A DNA stretch of 64,000 bases from Hymenobacter piscis (GCF_018760735.1 NZ_JAHHZN010000001.1:1-64000); one strand, 5' to 3'. Shown: positions 52,191 through 61,772, counted from the stretch's first letter. Program-made: numbers and translations. Notes: a model not told the origin generated them from the letters alone.

Positions 52191-53666
52191 TCAGGGAGTG
52201 GCAGAACGACGCTCGTAGACTGCCCGCCACTGATCCTGGTAGATGCGCTGGTATTGGCCAATACGCACAGGAGCAGTGGGCGGAATGTGGAAGACGTCGT
52301 TGGTCGGGTTGTAGTCGGGAATGATGTAGCGAACGGAATCAGCGGCAGCGCGGGCGAAAACGGAATCAAGCGGAGCAGTCGGTTTTGCCCAGAACGTGAG
52401 CCCCCGAATCTGGTAGGTATCGAGCTGCCCGAAGATAAAGTCGAGTGGGGCTACCACTTTGGTGCCATGCGCAGGCATGTAAGTAGCCAGGCGAGCATTG
52501 AGGGCCGTGATATCGGGACTTTGCCGATTGAGTTGGCGCACGTAAAGAAACTGAATCAGCGTCCCTACCGGATACAGTACAATAAGTGACAACAGCACCC
52601 GCCGGGCGCTTACCCCCCAGTTGCTGGCCGTTATCACTACCTCAACTACCACCACGATCAGAAATGGGGTAAAAAGCAGGTAATAATAGGCCGTAGGGCT
52701 TTTAGTGAGGAGCCAGAACAGGCCGATCAGCAGGATGGTGTAGCGTCCTATCGGCGTCAATAACGCCCCTGCGCCAGAAGAAGGCCGCTTGTTCCGGAAA
52801 GCCAGCAGCAAGGCAGCCAGTGTCAGCACCGAGAGAGGAGTTTCACCCGCACTATGGAAGAAAATCCTGTGGTATTTGGCCATCACCCGCAGCTTATCGG
52901 ATACGTTCAGGTTGGGAGCCACCACCGGATAATGAATGAACTGCTCGGCCAGCACTGGCAGCTCACCCGCCAGAACGGCGTCGAGCGCAAACAAGGCCAG
53001 CACCGCGCCGGCCGGAATAGCAAACGCGAGCAGTGCCCGCCAATGAGCGCCATACCAGATCAGCCAGAGAGCCCCGGCGGCCATATAGATAGTGCCGTTG
53101 GGATGCATCAGGCCCGCCAGACCGGCCAGGGCCCCGGCAGCCACCAACCGGCCCAGCCGACCTGCTGACTTGCTTAGGAGCAGATAGGAAGAGAAGCCGC
53201 AAAGCGCCACGGTCGTTTCGGGCCGCCCCGCAAAACCATACAGCATCACCGAGCCGCAACCCACGTACAGCATTGCGGTCAGCCAGCGAGCCTCAACGGG
53301 GGCGGCACGCCAGTAGCGCAGCAGCACCCCCACCGTGGCCGCCGCCGACAACAGGGCCACCGATTTCACTGCCCACAGGCTTTCGCCTAATACTGCCAAT
53401 TCGGCGGCCATCAGATAGATGTAGCCTTTATGGAAGATATAAAGCCGGTTATCCCATCCTTCGAAACCCCGAAATAACTCCGAATGCACATACCCGTCGC
53501 GCAGCAGCCAGAAAGCTTCCTCCGCCGACCACGCATCATCGAAATGGGCGTAGCGTCCAACCAGTGAGGCGGCAAACAGGGCCAGTATTACCCCCAGGGC
53601 GGCATAGTAGAAGTACTGGGGTAATAAACGTACGGGCAACGCCATATGGGGACGGGAACGATACAT
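52191..53666 (-). CDS. Multi-pass membrane protein, glycosyltransferase family 39-like
   Basis: 491 residues with about ten hydrophobic helices. The first extracytoplasmic loop carries HFDDAWSAEEAFWLLRDGYVHSELFRG, with the acidic pair expected for a GT-C polyprenyl-phosphate-sugar transferase. Later there are LMHPNGTIYMAAGALW and KSPTAYYYLLFTPFLIVVV. The acceptor is unknown. The ATG at 53666 is favoured since a -7 box at 53675-53682 lies inside the longer frame. Confidence 0.78.
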   Translation of the reverse strand: MYRSRPHMALPVRLLPQYFYYAALGVILALFAASLVGRYAHFDDAWSAEEAFWLLRDGYVHSELFRGFEGWDNRLYIFHKGYIYLMAAELAVLGESLWAVKSVALLSAAATVGVLLRYWRAAPVEARWLTAMLYVGCGSVMLYGFAGRPETTVALCGFSSYLLLSKSAGRLGRLVAAGALAGLAGLMHPNGTIYMAAGALWLIWYGAHWRALLAFAIPAGAVLALFALDAVLAGELPVLAEQFIHYPVVAPNLNVSDKLRVMAKYHRIFFHSAGETPLSVLTLAALLLAFRNKRPSSGAGALLTPIGRYTILLIGLFWLLTKSPTAYYYLLFTPFLIVVVVEVVITASNWGVSARRVLLSLIVLYPVGTLIQFLYVRQLNRQSPDITALNARLATYMPAHGTKVVAPLDFIFGQLDTYQIRGLTFWAKPTAPLDSVFARAAADSVRYIIPDYNPTNDVFHIPPTAPVRIGQYQRIYQDQWRAVYERRSATP

Positions 53667-53674
53667 TAGTCCGG

Positions 53675-53682
53675 CAAACATA
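53675..53682 (-). promoter_or_regulatory. -7 box of the membrane glycosyltransferase-like gene
   Basis: TATGTTTG on the minus strand, 8 nt from the ATG at 53666. The predicted 5' leader is almost absent. Confidence 0.45.
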
Positions 53683-53698
53683 CGCCTACCCCTCATAT

Positions 53699-54097
53699 TT
53701 ACCGGCCGCGCAGCTCCCGAAAGCGCGCCTGCAGTTTCTCGCGGCTCACGATGCGCTGGCCGGTACGGCCGGTGGCTACCAGCCGTTCCCCCACCCGGGC
53801 TTCTACGCGGCAGAGCAGCTCGGGGCCGTGGAGCTGCTCAAAAATAGCCCGAAATTCCACGGTTTCCCCTTCGAAGGCCGGCCCACGGTGCTCCACCGTC
53901 AGCAGCGTGCCGATGCCCTCCTCCCCTGCCTCCAGCATCTGCTCCACAAACTGCCGGCTCGTCCACTCCAGGGCCTGCCCCAGCGCAAACGTGCTCAGCA
54001 CCGGATGAATCAGCCGGCCGCTGAGCACCGCGAAATCGGCCGCCGTCACGGTCAGCTGGTACGTCTGCGCATCGCCGGGCCGGAAAGGGTTGGTCAT
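53699..54097 (-). CDS. Hotdog-fold thioesterase-like protein
   Basis: 132 residues. The sequence FRPGDAQTYQLTVTAADFAVLSGR and HPVLSTFALGQALEWTSRQF, then EGIGTLLTVEHRGPAFEGETVEF, resembles fluoroacetyl-CoA-thioesterase-like hotdog proteins. Catalytic residues are not certain. I chose the ATG at 54097 (MTNPFRPGD). It lies upstream of the glycosyltransferase-like gene on the same strand. Confidence 0.72.
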   Translation of the reverse strand: MTNPFRPGDAQTYQLTVTAADFAVLSGRLIHPVLSTFALGQALEWTSRQFVEQMLEAGEEGIGTLLTVEHRGPAFEGETVEFRAIFEQLHGPELLCRVEARVGERLVATGRTGQRIVSREKLQARFRELRGR

Positions 54098-54146
54098 TTT
54101 CTGGTTTTTGGTGGGTGGTTTTTGGTTGTTCGGCTTTGGAAAGAAC

Positions 54147-54241
54147 GTCATTCCGAGCGGAGCCGAGGAATCTCGCGTGCTGACCTTGGATTACCATTGC
54201 AACGCCAGCACGCGAGATTCCTCGGCTCCGCTCGGAATGAC
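54147..54241. repeat. GTCAT...ATGAC palindromic element, copy 5
   Basis: 95-bp element with arms GTCATTCCGAGCGGAGCCGA and complement. The centre has CTCGCGTGCTGAC and ATTACCA, shared with copy 1, so these two form a subfamily. Weak outer arms (TTTGGTT words and CTGACAACTG) are present. Confidence 0.9.
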
Positions 54242-54273
54242 GTTCATTTTACCCTGACAACTGACAACTCAAC

Positions 54274-55278
54274 TTACGCCAGCTTCAGGCGCGGGTCGGA
54301 GCTGACGAGTTGGGTGGCGAAGTCGCCGGCCTCGTACTGGAACTGGGCGGTTATGGCCACCATGGCGGCGTTGTCGGTGCAGTACTGGAAAGCGGGGATG
54401 AAGACCTGCCAGTTCTGGGCGGCGGCTTCGTCCTGCAGGGCCTGGCGCAGGCCGCTGTTGGCGGCCACCCCGCCGGCCAGGGCCACCTGGGTCAGGTTCT
54501 GGTCGGCGGCGGCACGGCGGAGCTGGCGCAGCAGCGTCTGGATAATGGTGTGCTGGATGCTGGCGCAGAGGTCGGCCAGGTTTTCCTGCACGAAGTCGGG
54601 ATTCTGGGCGGTTTCCTTCCGGATAAAGTAGAGCACCGCCGTTTTCAGGCCGCTGAAGCTGAAATCGTAGCCCGGCATGGTACCCACCGGCAGCGGGAAG
54701 CGGGTGGGGTTGCCCTGGCGGGCCAGCTTGTCGAGGTGGGGGCCACCGGGATAGGGCAGCCCCAGCAGCTTGGCCGTTTTATCGAAGGCCTCACCCGCCG
54801 CGTCGTCGGTGGTCTGGCCGATGATTTCCATCTCGAGGGCGCTGCGCACCACCACCAGCTGGGTGTGCCCCCCACTCACGGTGAGGCACAGAAACGGGAA
54901 CTGCGGCCGGGGCTCCTCAATAAAATGGGCCAGAATGTGGGCCCGCATGTGGTTGACGGCAATCAGGGGCTTACCCAGGGCCAGGGCCAGGGTTTTGGCA
55001 AACATGCCGCCCACCAGCAACGAGCCCAGCAGGCCCGGCCCCTGGGTGAAGGCCACCGCATCGAGGTCGTGCTTGCTGACGCCGGCTTTTTTGAGGGCGG
55101 CTTCCACCACCGGCACCACGTGCTGCTGGTGGGCGCGGGAGGCCAGCTCGGGCACCACGCCCCCGTACTGCTCGTGCACCTGCTGGGTGGCCACCACGTT
55201 GGCCCGCATGTCGCCGTTTACCAGCACGGCGGCCGAGGTGTCGTCGCAGGAAGATTCGATGGCGAGGATGGTGGGCAT
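54274..55278 (-). CDS. tsaD: tRNA N6-threonylcarbamoyladenosine transferase TsaD
   Basis: Transfers threonylcarbamoyl to A37 of ANN-decoding tRNAs. 334 residues starting MPTILAIESSCDDTSAAV, with the ASKHA nucleotide motifs and the metal-binding HMRAH (HxxxH) at about 110. SGGHTQLVV and GGVAANSGLR follow. I chose the ATG at 55278, the family start. Divergent from tamB, a conserved Bacteroidota arrangement. Confidence 0.96.
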   Translation of the reverse strand: MPTILAIESSCDDTSAAVLVNGDMRANVVATQQVHEQYGGVVPELASRAHQQHVVPVVEAALKKAGVSKHDLDAVAFTQGPGLLGSLLVGGMFAKTLALALGKPLIAVNHMRAHILAHFIEEPRPQFPFLCLTVSGGHTQLVVVRSALEMEIIGQTTDDAAGEAFDKTAKLLGLPYPGGPHLDKLARQGNPTRFPLPVGTMPGYDFSFSGLKTAVLYFIRKETAQNPDFVQENLADLCASIQHTIIQTLLRQLRRAAADQNLTQVALAGGVAANSGLRQALQDEAAAQNWQVFIPAFQYCTDNAAMVAITAQFQYEAGDFATQLVSSDPRLKLA

Positions 55279-55371
55279 GGCGGCAGAAGCTAGGATGTGG
55301 GGAAATTGGGGGTTGGGCGCGGGAATTGGGGCAAGGGGAACTGGCACTTCGTTCTAGTGGGTCGCCTCACC

Positions 55372-55402
55372 CCCCCGCCCCCCTCTCCAGGGGGAGAGGG
55401 GG
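55372..55402. repeat. G/C-rich inverted repeat
   Basis: CCCCCTCTCC and GGAGAGGGGG form a stem with a short loop in the tsaD-tamB gap (55279-55601). Function unknown. Confidence 0.6.
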
Positions 55403-55433
55403 AGCCAGCCGCATTGAAGTAGCACGGCGGTAG

Positions 55434-55460
55434 AGATGCTTCGACTGCGCCCCGCATGAC
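55434..55460. repeat. Solo half of a GTCAT...ATGAC element
   Basis: AGATGCTTCGACTGCGCCCCGCATGAC matches the right end of copy 1 (AGATGCTTCGCTCTGCTCAGCATGAC) with a few changes; no left half is visible. Confidence 0.5.
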
Positions 55461-55568
55461 GTTTTGAGTAATTCCGTTCGGACTTCTGGTTCTCGGGTTT
55501 CGACCCCAACATTTCCGGCAAAGGTCGGGTAAAAGCGTGGCGTAGGCAACGGTCGGGGGCAAGTGCCT

Positions 55569-55576
55569 ATCTTTGT
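55569..55576 (+). promoter_or_regulatory. -7 box of tamB
   Basis: TATCTTTG on the plus strand, 25 nt before the preferred GTG start. It excludes the earlier GTG at 55563. Confidence 0.5.
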
Positions 55577-55601
55577 TGTTGCCCCTCTCAGCCCCCGCGC
55601 C

Positions 55602-58600
55602 GTGCCCCGGTTTCTGTCCGTCCTCCTCAAGGTTGTGTTTGCCCTGCTGCTGCTGCTGGTGCTGGCCCTGACGGGCGCGCTGGTGGCGCTGCGCGTACCC
55701 AGCGTGCAAACCAACCTGGCCCAGCGCGCCGCCCGCGTGCTGACCGAGAAGCTGGGCCAGAAAGTACAGGTGGGCCGCGTGGATATCCGCCCCTTCTCGC
55801 GGGTGCTGCTCGAAGGCGTGCGGGTGCTGGACCGGCGCGGCAACGAGCTGTTCAGCATCGGGCGGGCCGACGCCGACATCAAGCTCTTCAGCGTCTTCGA
55901 CCCCTCCCACCTGCACGTGGGCCGGCTCACGCTGGAGGAGCCGCGCTTCCACCTCGTCACCTACAGGAATCAGCCCGACTCCACCACCCTCGACCAGTTC
56001 ATCAGCTCCGTTAAGCGTCTGCTGGGGCCCTCCGATACCACCAAGGCCAGCCAGCCCTTCGACTTTCAGATTGAGGCCCTGAGCTTGCGCAACGGCCGGT
56101 TCGTGCTGGAGCGCCAGGACGAGCCCCGGATTCCGGAGTACGGCCGGGTAATGGATTACGCCCACATGCGCCTCGACAGCATCTACGCCGATGCCGACCA
56201 GCTCTGGTTCCGGGGCGACTCGATTCACGCCAACATCAGCGGCCTGCGCACCGTGGACACGCCCTCCGGCACCCGCCTGCGGGAGCTGACGGCCAACATG
56301 ACCTACGCCAGCACGTTCTGGGAGTTCGACAAGCTCATGCTGCGGGTGCAGAACAGCAAAATTCACGACTACCTGCGCTTCGAGTACGCCCACTTTCTCA
56401 ACTTCACCGACTTCAACGACTCGGTTAAAGTCATTGCCCGGCTCCGGCCCAGCCGCCTGTATTCCGACGACATTGCCAAGTTTGCGCCCCAGCCCGCGGT
56501 GCGCGACCTGAAGGAGACCATCCTCATTTCGGGGCAGGCCAAGGGCTACGTGCGCAACTTCACCACCCAAAACCTCGACCTCCAGTACGGCCGGAACACG
56601 CGGGTGCGGGGCAGCATCAACGTGGAAGGGCTGCCCAACTTCCAGGAGAGCTTTATTGTGATGCGCCTGCAACCCTCGGTGGTAGATGGGCGCGACATCC
56701 GGCGCTACATTCCGGCCAGCGGCTGGCCCTACGTGCAGCGCCTGGGCACGGTGCGGCTCAGCGGGCAGTTTCTGGGCTTCTACAACGACTTCGTAGCCAA
56801 CGGCTCGTTTAAAACGGCCCTGGGCTCGGTCACCTCCGACGTCAACCTCAAGTTCAGGACCGACCCGCGCTACTCCACTTACGAGGGCCAGCTGCGCACC
56901 ACCGGCTTCCAGCTGGGCAAGCTGCTGGGCGACGAATCGGTGGTGCGCGACGTGACCATGAACGGACGGGTACAGGGCGTGGGCTTCGATTTGCGTACGG
57001 CCCGCCTCACGGCCAACGCCACGGTGGCCAGCATCTGGCTCAACGGCTACCGCTACCGCAACATCACCACCAACGGGCGCTTCAGCCGCGAGTCGTTTAC
57101 CGGCCAAATTGCCGCCAACGACCCCAACCTGCAGTTCGATGCCGACGGCACCGTCAACCTCAACGCCCGGGCCCAGGCCTTCGACCTGCGGGCCCGGGTG
57201 CGCCGCGCCGATTTGCGGGCCCTGGGCCTGACCCGCGAAAGCGTGGTGGTGGCCACCACCGCCGACGTGAACTTCCAGGGTCTGCGCCTCGACGAGCTGC
57301 TGGGCTACGCCCACCTGCGCGAGTCCCGCCTGACCTACGCCGGCCGCACTGTGCGCGTGGACACGCTCGACGTGCTGAGTCGCCTCCGCGACGGGCAGCG
57401 CCGCGTAACGGTGCGCTCCGAGGTTCTCAACCTGGGTCTGACGGGAGACTTCACGCCCAGCACCGTGCTGCGCGACGTGGCCACGCTCGTCGAGGAATAC
57501 CGCCTCAACTTTGCCAGCAACGACGCGGCCATTGCCGATTACTACCGCCGTAAGCGCCAGCGCCCCCTGCCCAATTACGAGGTGGCCCTCGACCTGTACC
57601 TGAAACGGCCTAACCCGCTGCTGCGCCTGTTCGTGCCCCAGCTTAGCGTCTCGGATTCCACCCGCATCGAGGGCTCCTTCCGCAACGGGCAGACCTCCAT
57701 TTTCCAGTTGGGCGGGCAGGTGGCCGATCTGCGCTACGACAGCCTGCGCCTGCAGGGCAGCGAGTTTGATTTGGTGACCTCCAAGCTGCCCTACCAGCCC
57801 GAGGTGCTGGCCCAGGCCAGCGTGACCTCGGAGCGGCAGCGGGTGCCGGGGCTGGGCGCCACCGAGAACTTCTACGTGGAAGGCGTCTGGGACCAGGAGA
57901 AAATCAACTTTTCCACCTCCCTGGCCCAAACCGGCACCACCAACAAGGCCCAGATCAACGGGGCCCTGGCCTTCCTCGATAACGCCGTGAAAATCACCTT
58001 CCGGCAGTCGGGCGTGAACTTGCTGGGCAAGAACTGGACGATTGCGCCCGATAACTCCCTCGTGATTTCGGGCGGGGGCCGGGAGTTCGACTTCCAGAAC
58101 GTGACGCTCAGCAACGGCAACCAGAGCATTAGCGCCCAGGGCTTCCTGTCGGAAGATGCCAACAAGCCCCTGGCCCTGACGGTCAAGGATTTCGAGCTGG
58201 CCACCCTCAACGGCCTCACCGGCGGGCAGCAGTTCGCGGGCCGGGTCAACGCCCTGGGCACCATCAGCGGGGTGTTCGGGCCGCTGGTCATCAACTCCAC
58301 GCTGCGGGTCGACTCCCTGCAGATGGACGACGTGCTCATCGGCAACGTGCAGGGCCGCGGCGACTGGGACAACGCCACCGACCGGCTGGGCGTGAACCTG
58401 GAGGTGGAGCGGGAGGCGCGGCGGGTGCTGGCCGTGACGGGCTACCTCGCGCCCGGCTCCCAAACCCAGCAGCTCAACCTGACCGGCGTGCTCGAGCAGG
58501 CCCCCGTCAGGCTGGCCCAGCCTTTCCTGAGCAGTTTGTTCAAGGACATCAGCGGCACCGGCGTGGGCACCCTGCGCCTCGGGGGCCGCTTCAGCGCCCC

Positions 58601-60197
58601 CGTGCTCACGGGCAACATCGACGTGACCGACGGCCGGATGACCTTCATTTACCTGGGCACCACCTACACGTTCTCCGACCGTATCCGGTTTCTGGAAGAC
58701 CGCATTGCCCTGCAGAACATCACCGTGCGTGATGTGCAGGGCAACGTGGGCACCATCAACGGCAACATTTACGAGCGGGGCTTTCAGGATATGCGCCTGG
58801 ACCTGAACGCCTCCTTCCGCAAGCTGCAGGTGCTCAATACCACCCGCAAAGACAACGACCTGTACTTCGGGCAGGCCTACGCCACGGGCACGGCCCTGGT
58901 GCGCGGCCCGGCCGACAACCTGTTCGTGAACGTGACGGCCCGCAGCGAGGCCGGCACCCGGGTCTCCTTGCCCTTCGATAATGCAGCCAAGGCCGAGCAG
59001 GCCAGCTACATCAAGTTTGTGAACCGCAACCTCTCCGACTCGGCCCGGGCGGCGCTGGCGGCCCAGGGCCCGGTTACCAGGGGCAGCACCGACCTCTCGG
59101 GCATTCGCCTGAACATGAACCTCGACATCACGCCCGATGCTTACGTGGAGCTGCTACTCGATGAAAGCACCGGCGACATCATCCGGGGTACGGCCGCCGG
59201 GCAACTGCGCCTCAACATTGATACCCGCGGCGACTTCAACATGTACGGGCAGGTGGAAATTGTGCGCGGGGCCTACAACTTCACCCTCCAGGGTCTGGTA
59301 AACAAGGAATTTGTGGTGCGCCCGGGCGGCACTATTGCCTGGAACGGCGACCCGCTGGCCGGCGAGATGAACGTGACGGCCACTTACACCCAGCGCACCA
59401 GCGTGGCCCCGGTGCTGTTCAACACCAGCAACACGAACGGCACGGGGGCGGTAGTGCCCGTGACGGCCGTCATGAACCTGACCGGCCCGCTGCTGCAGCC
59501 CATCATCAAGCTCAACCTCGAATTCAACGATATCCCGTCTTCCCTGGAAGGCGACCTGGCGCCCTTTCTGTCGGCCATCCGCAACGATGAGCAGGAGCTT
59601 AACCGGCAGGTGTTCAGCCTGGTGGTATTCCGGCAGCTGACGCCGGTGGGCTCGTTGGCCGTCACGCGCCTGGAGGGCGGCAACAATGCCCTGGGCAATA
59701 GCCTGGGCCAGATTCTGAGCACCCAGCTGGGCCTGCTCACCTCCCAGATTGACCCCAACCTGGAAATCAGCTTCAACATTAACGGCCTCACGGCCGAAGA
59801 CCTGGCCGCCCTGCAGCTGCGCCTGAGCTACTCTTTTCTCAACGGCCGCCTGCGCATCACCCGCGACGGCAGCTTCGGCAACGCCAATGCCGGCAACAAC
59901 GCGGGTACGCCCCTGGCCTCGGCCCAGACGTCAGTCATCGGCGACCTGAGCCTGGAGTACTACCTGCGCCCCGACGGGAAGTTCCGGGCCAAGCTGCGCT
60001 ACGAAACCACCCCGCGCGACTTCAGCGCCGGTCTGAGCCAGGTCAACCAGGCCCGGGCCGGCCTGTCGTTGCTGCACACCGAGCAGTTTGACACCTTTCG
60101 GGAGCTGTTCGCCCGCAAACGCCTGAGCCGCCGCGACCAGAACGCCCGCAAAGCCCGCGAGCTGGAAATCGACGACGACCCAAGAACCGTACTGTAA
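55602..60197 (+). CDS. tamB: TamB-like translocation/assembly module protein (DUF490)
   Basis: 1531 residues, an AsmA/TamB-type bridge between the two membranes, involved in lipid transport or outer-membrane assembly. An N-terminal membrane helix (LKVVFALLLLLVLALTGALVAL) is followed by a long region of beta-strand repeats and a C-terminal TamB domain with VEIVRGAYNFTLQGLVNKEF and LRYETTPRDFSAG. The start is GTG at 55602 (PRFLSVLLK), set by the -7 box. Divergent from tsaD. Confidence 0.9.
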   Translation: MPRFLSVLLKVVFALLLLLVLALTGALVALRVPSVQTNLAQRAARVLTEKLGQKVQVGRVDIRPFSRVLLEGVRVLDRRGNELFSIGRADADIKLFSVFDPSHLHVGRLTLEEPRFHLVTYRNQPDSTTLDQFISSVKRLLGPSDTTKASQPFDFQIEALSLRNGRFVLERQDEPRIPEYGRVMDYAHMRLDSIYADADQLWFRGDSIHANISGLRTVDTPSGTRLRELTANMTYASTFWEFDKLMLRVQNSKIHDYLRFEYAHFLNFTDFNDSVKVIARLRPSRLYSDDIAKFAPQPAVRDLKETILISGQAKGYVRNFTTQNLDLQYGRNTRVRGSINVEGLPNFQESFIVMRLQPSVVDGRDIRRYIPASGWPYVQRLGTVRLSGQFLGFYNDFVANGSFKTALGSVTSDVNLKFRTDPRYSTYEGQLRTTGFQLGKLLGDESVVRDVTMNGRVQGVGFDLRTARLTANATVASIWLNGYRYRNITTNGRFSRESFTGQIAANDPNLQFDADGTVNLNARAQAFDLRARVRRADLRALGLTRESVVVATTADVNFQGLRLDELLGYAHLRESRLTYAGRTVRVDTLDVLSRLRDGQRRVTVRSEVLNLGLTGDFTPSTVLRDVATLVEEYRLNFASNDAAIADYYRRKRQRPLPNYEVALDLYLKRPNPLLRLFVPQLSVSDSTRIEGSFRNGQTSIFQLGGQVADLRYDSLRLQGSEFDLVTSKLPYQPEVLAQASVTSERQRVPGLGATENFYVEGVWDQEKINFSTSLAQTGTTNKAQINGALAFLDNAVKITFRQSGVNLLGKNWTIAPDNSLVISGGGREFDFQNVTLSNGNQSISAQGFLSEDANKPLALTVKDFELATLNGLTGGQQFAGRVNALGTISGVFGPLVINSTLRVDSLQMDDVLIGNVQGRGDWDNATDRLGVNLEVEREARRVLAVTGYLAPGSQTQQLNLTGVLEQAPVRLAQPFLSSLFKDISGTGVGTLRLGGRFSAPVLTGNIDVTDGRMTFIYLGTTYTFSDRIRFLEDRIALQNITVRDVQGNVGTINGNIYERGFQDMRLDLNASFRKLQVLNTTRKDNDLYFGQAYATGTALVRGPADNLFVNVTARSEAGTRVSLPFDNAAKAEQASYIKFVNRNLSDSARAALAAQGPVTRGSTDLSGIRLNMNLDITPDAYVELLLDESTGDIIRGTAAGQLRLNIDTRGDFNMYGQVEIVRGAYNFTLQGLVNKEFVVRPGGTIAWNGDPLAGEMNVTATYTQRTSVAPVLFNTSNTNGTGAVVPVTAVMNLTGPLLQPIIKLNLEFNDIPSSLEGDLAPFLSAIRNDEQELNRQVFSLVVFRQLTPVGSLAVTRLEGGNNALGNSLGQILSTQLGLLTSQIDPNLEISFNINGLTAEDLAALQLRLSYSFLNGRLRITRDGSFGNANAGNNAGTPLASAQTSVIGDLSLEYYLRPDGKFRAKLRYETTPRDFSAGLSQVNQARAGLSLLHTEQFDTFRELFARKRLSRRDQNARKARELEIDDDPRTVL

Positions 60198-60306
60198 GTG
60201 GCAGGATGAGGGACCCGGTGAATGAGTGCATGGGTAACGAAACCCCTCCCTTCGCTCACGCCCCGAGTCGCTCATGCACCACTTCACTTATTCACTCATT
60301 CACTGA
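60196..60306. repeat. Imperfect palindrome with GTGAATGAG/CACTTATTC arms
   Basis: The left side GGTGAATGAGTGCATGGG pairs with the right side's CATGCACCACTTCACTTATTCACTC. It fills the gap between tamB and ftsX. Confidence 0.55.
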
Positions 60307-60308
60307 AA

Positions 60309-61196
60309 ATGAAGCAACCCACCCGCAAGAAAAAGCTCGGTAGTTACCCGCACCTGATGGTGGTGTTCAGCATTACGCTGGCCCTGCTGGTAATTGGCTT
60401 GTTCGGGCTGCTGCTGATTCATGCCCACAAGGTATCGACGCTGGTGAAGGAAAACCTGGAAATGCAGGTCTACCTGGAGCGCAACCTGCCCGAAACCCAG
60501 CTGCTGCGCCTTCAGCAGGACCTGGGCCGCAAGCCCTACGTGGCCCGCAAAAACGGGGAGCCCCAGGTGCGTTTCCTTTCCAAGGAGGAAGGCGCCCGCC
60601 AGCTCATCGACCAGACGGGCGAGGACTTCCAGCAGTTTCTGGGCGACAACCCCCTGCGCGATGCCTACCTGCTCAACCTCAGCGCCGATTACGCCGATAC
60701 CAAAAACCTGGCCCGCATCCGGCAGGAGCTGAGCCAGGAACCGGGCGTGTTCGAGGTAGAGTACGTGGAAAGCCTGATTACTTCCGTCAACAAAAACCTG
60801 CGCAACGTGAGCCTGGTGCTCATCGGGTTTGCCGCCATTCTCACGTTTGTGGTGGTGGTGCTCATCAACAATACCATCAAGCTGGCCCTGTTTTCCCAAC
60901 GCTTCCTGATCCGGAGCATGCAGCTGGTGGGCGCCACGCCGGGCTTTATTCAGTGGCCGTTTTTGCGGCGGGCCATGTGGCAGGGCCTGGCCAGCGGGCT
61001 GCTGGCCAGTTTGCTGCTGGCGGCTTTGCTGCAGTACGCCTACCTGCAGCTCGCGGAGCTGCGCCTGCTCGAAGACGACCGGCTGTTTGCGGCCCTGGCC
61101 GTGCTGCTGGTGGCCCTGGGCACGGGCATCGGCTTCCTCAGCTCCTGGCGGGCCGTGCGCAAGTACAGCGGCATGTCGCTGGATGAGTTGTATTGA
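60309..61196 (+). CDS. ftsX: Cell-division protein FtsX (ABC permease-type)
   Basis: 295 residues with four membrane segments: one after the basic N-terminus (LMVVFSITLALLVIGLFGLLLI), then three in the C-terminal half. The extracytoplasmic domain spans about 45-170. FtsX with FtsE controls peptidoglycan hydrolases at division. No ftsE gene is adjacent, which is usual in Bacteroidota. The ATG at 60309 (MKQPTRKKKL) follows the palindrome. Confidence 0.92.
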   Translation: MKQPTRKKKLGSYPHLMVVFSITLALLVIGLFGLLLIHAHKVSTLVKENLEMQVYLERNLPETQLLRLQQDLGRKPYVARKNGEPQVRFLSKEEGARQLIDQTGEDFQQFLGDNPLRDAYLLNLSADYADTKNLARIRQELSQEPGVFEVEYVESLITSVNKNLRNVSLVLIGFAAILTFVVVVLINNTIKLALFSQRFLIRSMQLVGATPGFIQWPFLRRAMWQGLASGLLASLLLAALLQYAYLQLAELRLLEDDRLFAALAVLLVALGTGIGFLSSWRAVRKYSGMSLDELY

Positions 61197-61200
61197 GGGA

Positions 61201-61384
61201 GACTGAGTTGCTGAGGGACCGGGGGACTGGGTTGATGGTACGTCATCCTGAGCGGAGCGAAGGACCTTATCACGTTGAAACAGCCGTGATAACAACCTGT
61301 GCTCACATGATAAGGTCCTTCGCTCCGCTCAGGATGACGTACCATCAACCCAGTCCCCCACCCTCATCAACCCGGACCCTCCGC
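61201..61384. repeat. Nested palindrome around element copy 6
   Basis: The outer arms GGGGGACTGGGTTGATGGTAC and GTACCATCAACCCAGTCCCCC are a perfect match and run straight into the element. Further out are looser 8-bp words (GACTGAG, GGACCGGG). Confidence 0.85.
61242..61338. repeat. GTCAT...ATGAC palindromic element, copy 6
   Basis: 97-bp element with GAAGGACCTTATCACGTTGA, nearly identical to copies 2 and 3. Lies between ftsX and DUF3098. Confidence 0.92.
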
Positions 61385-61441
61385 TCATGGCCTGCAAACC
61401 CGCATTGGTTGAATATGTGCGGCGGCTTGTTCCAAGACCCC

Positions 61442-61449
61442 TACCTTTG
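61442..61449 (+). promoter_or_regulatory. -7 box of the DUF3098 gene
   Basis: TACCTTTG is followed by CCCCC and the ATG at 61455. Predicts a leaderless transcript. Confidence 0.55.
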
Positions 61450-61454
61450 CCCCC

Positions 61455-61772
61455 ATGGAACCGACTACTCCCCGCTTCGCCTTCGGGCCGCGTAACTACC
61501 GCCTGATGTTTATCGGGCTGGCCGTACTGGCGGCCGGCTTCATTACCATGACCCTCGACCCGACCCAGTACGGCGAAGGATTCCTGGGCATTACCCTGGG
61601 TCCGATTCTGCTGGCCATCGGCTTCGGCATCGAGTTCTGGGCCATTATGGCCCGCTCCGGCCCGGCCGCGCCCGTGGCCCGCGACGCGGCTACCGTTAAC
61701 ACCGTACCCTCGCAGCCGGTGCCCCCCGTCGGCCCCTCGCCGACCTTTACCTCCCCTACTTACAAGCGCTAA
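61455..61772 (+). CDS. DUF3098 membrane protein
   Basis: 105 residues with two membrane helices (LMFIGLAVLAAGFITMTL and GITLGPILLAIGFGIEFWAIM). The start MEPTTPRFAFGPRNYRLM is a close match to DUF3098, a small protein always found between ftsX and uppP in Bacteroidota. Function unknown. The Pro-rich C-terminus is cytoplasmic or periplasmic. Confidence 0.88.
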   Translation: MEPTTPRFAFGPRNYRLMFIGLAVLAAGFITMTLDPTQYGEGFLGITLGPILLAIGFGIEFWAIMARSGPAAPVARDAATVNTVPSQPVPPVGPSPTFTSPTYKR

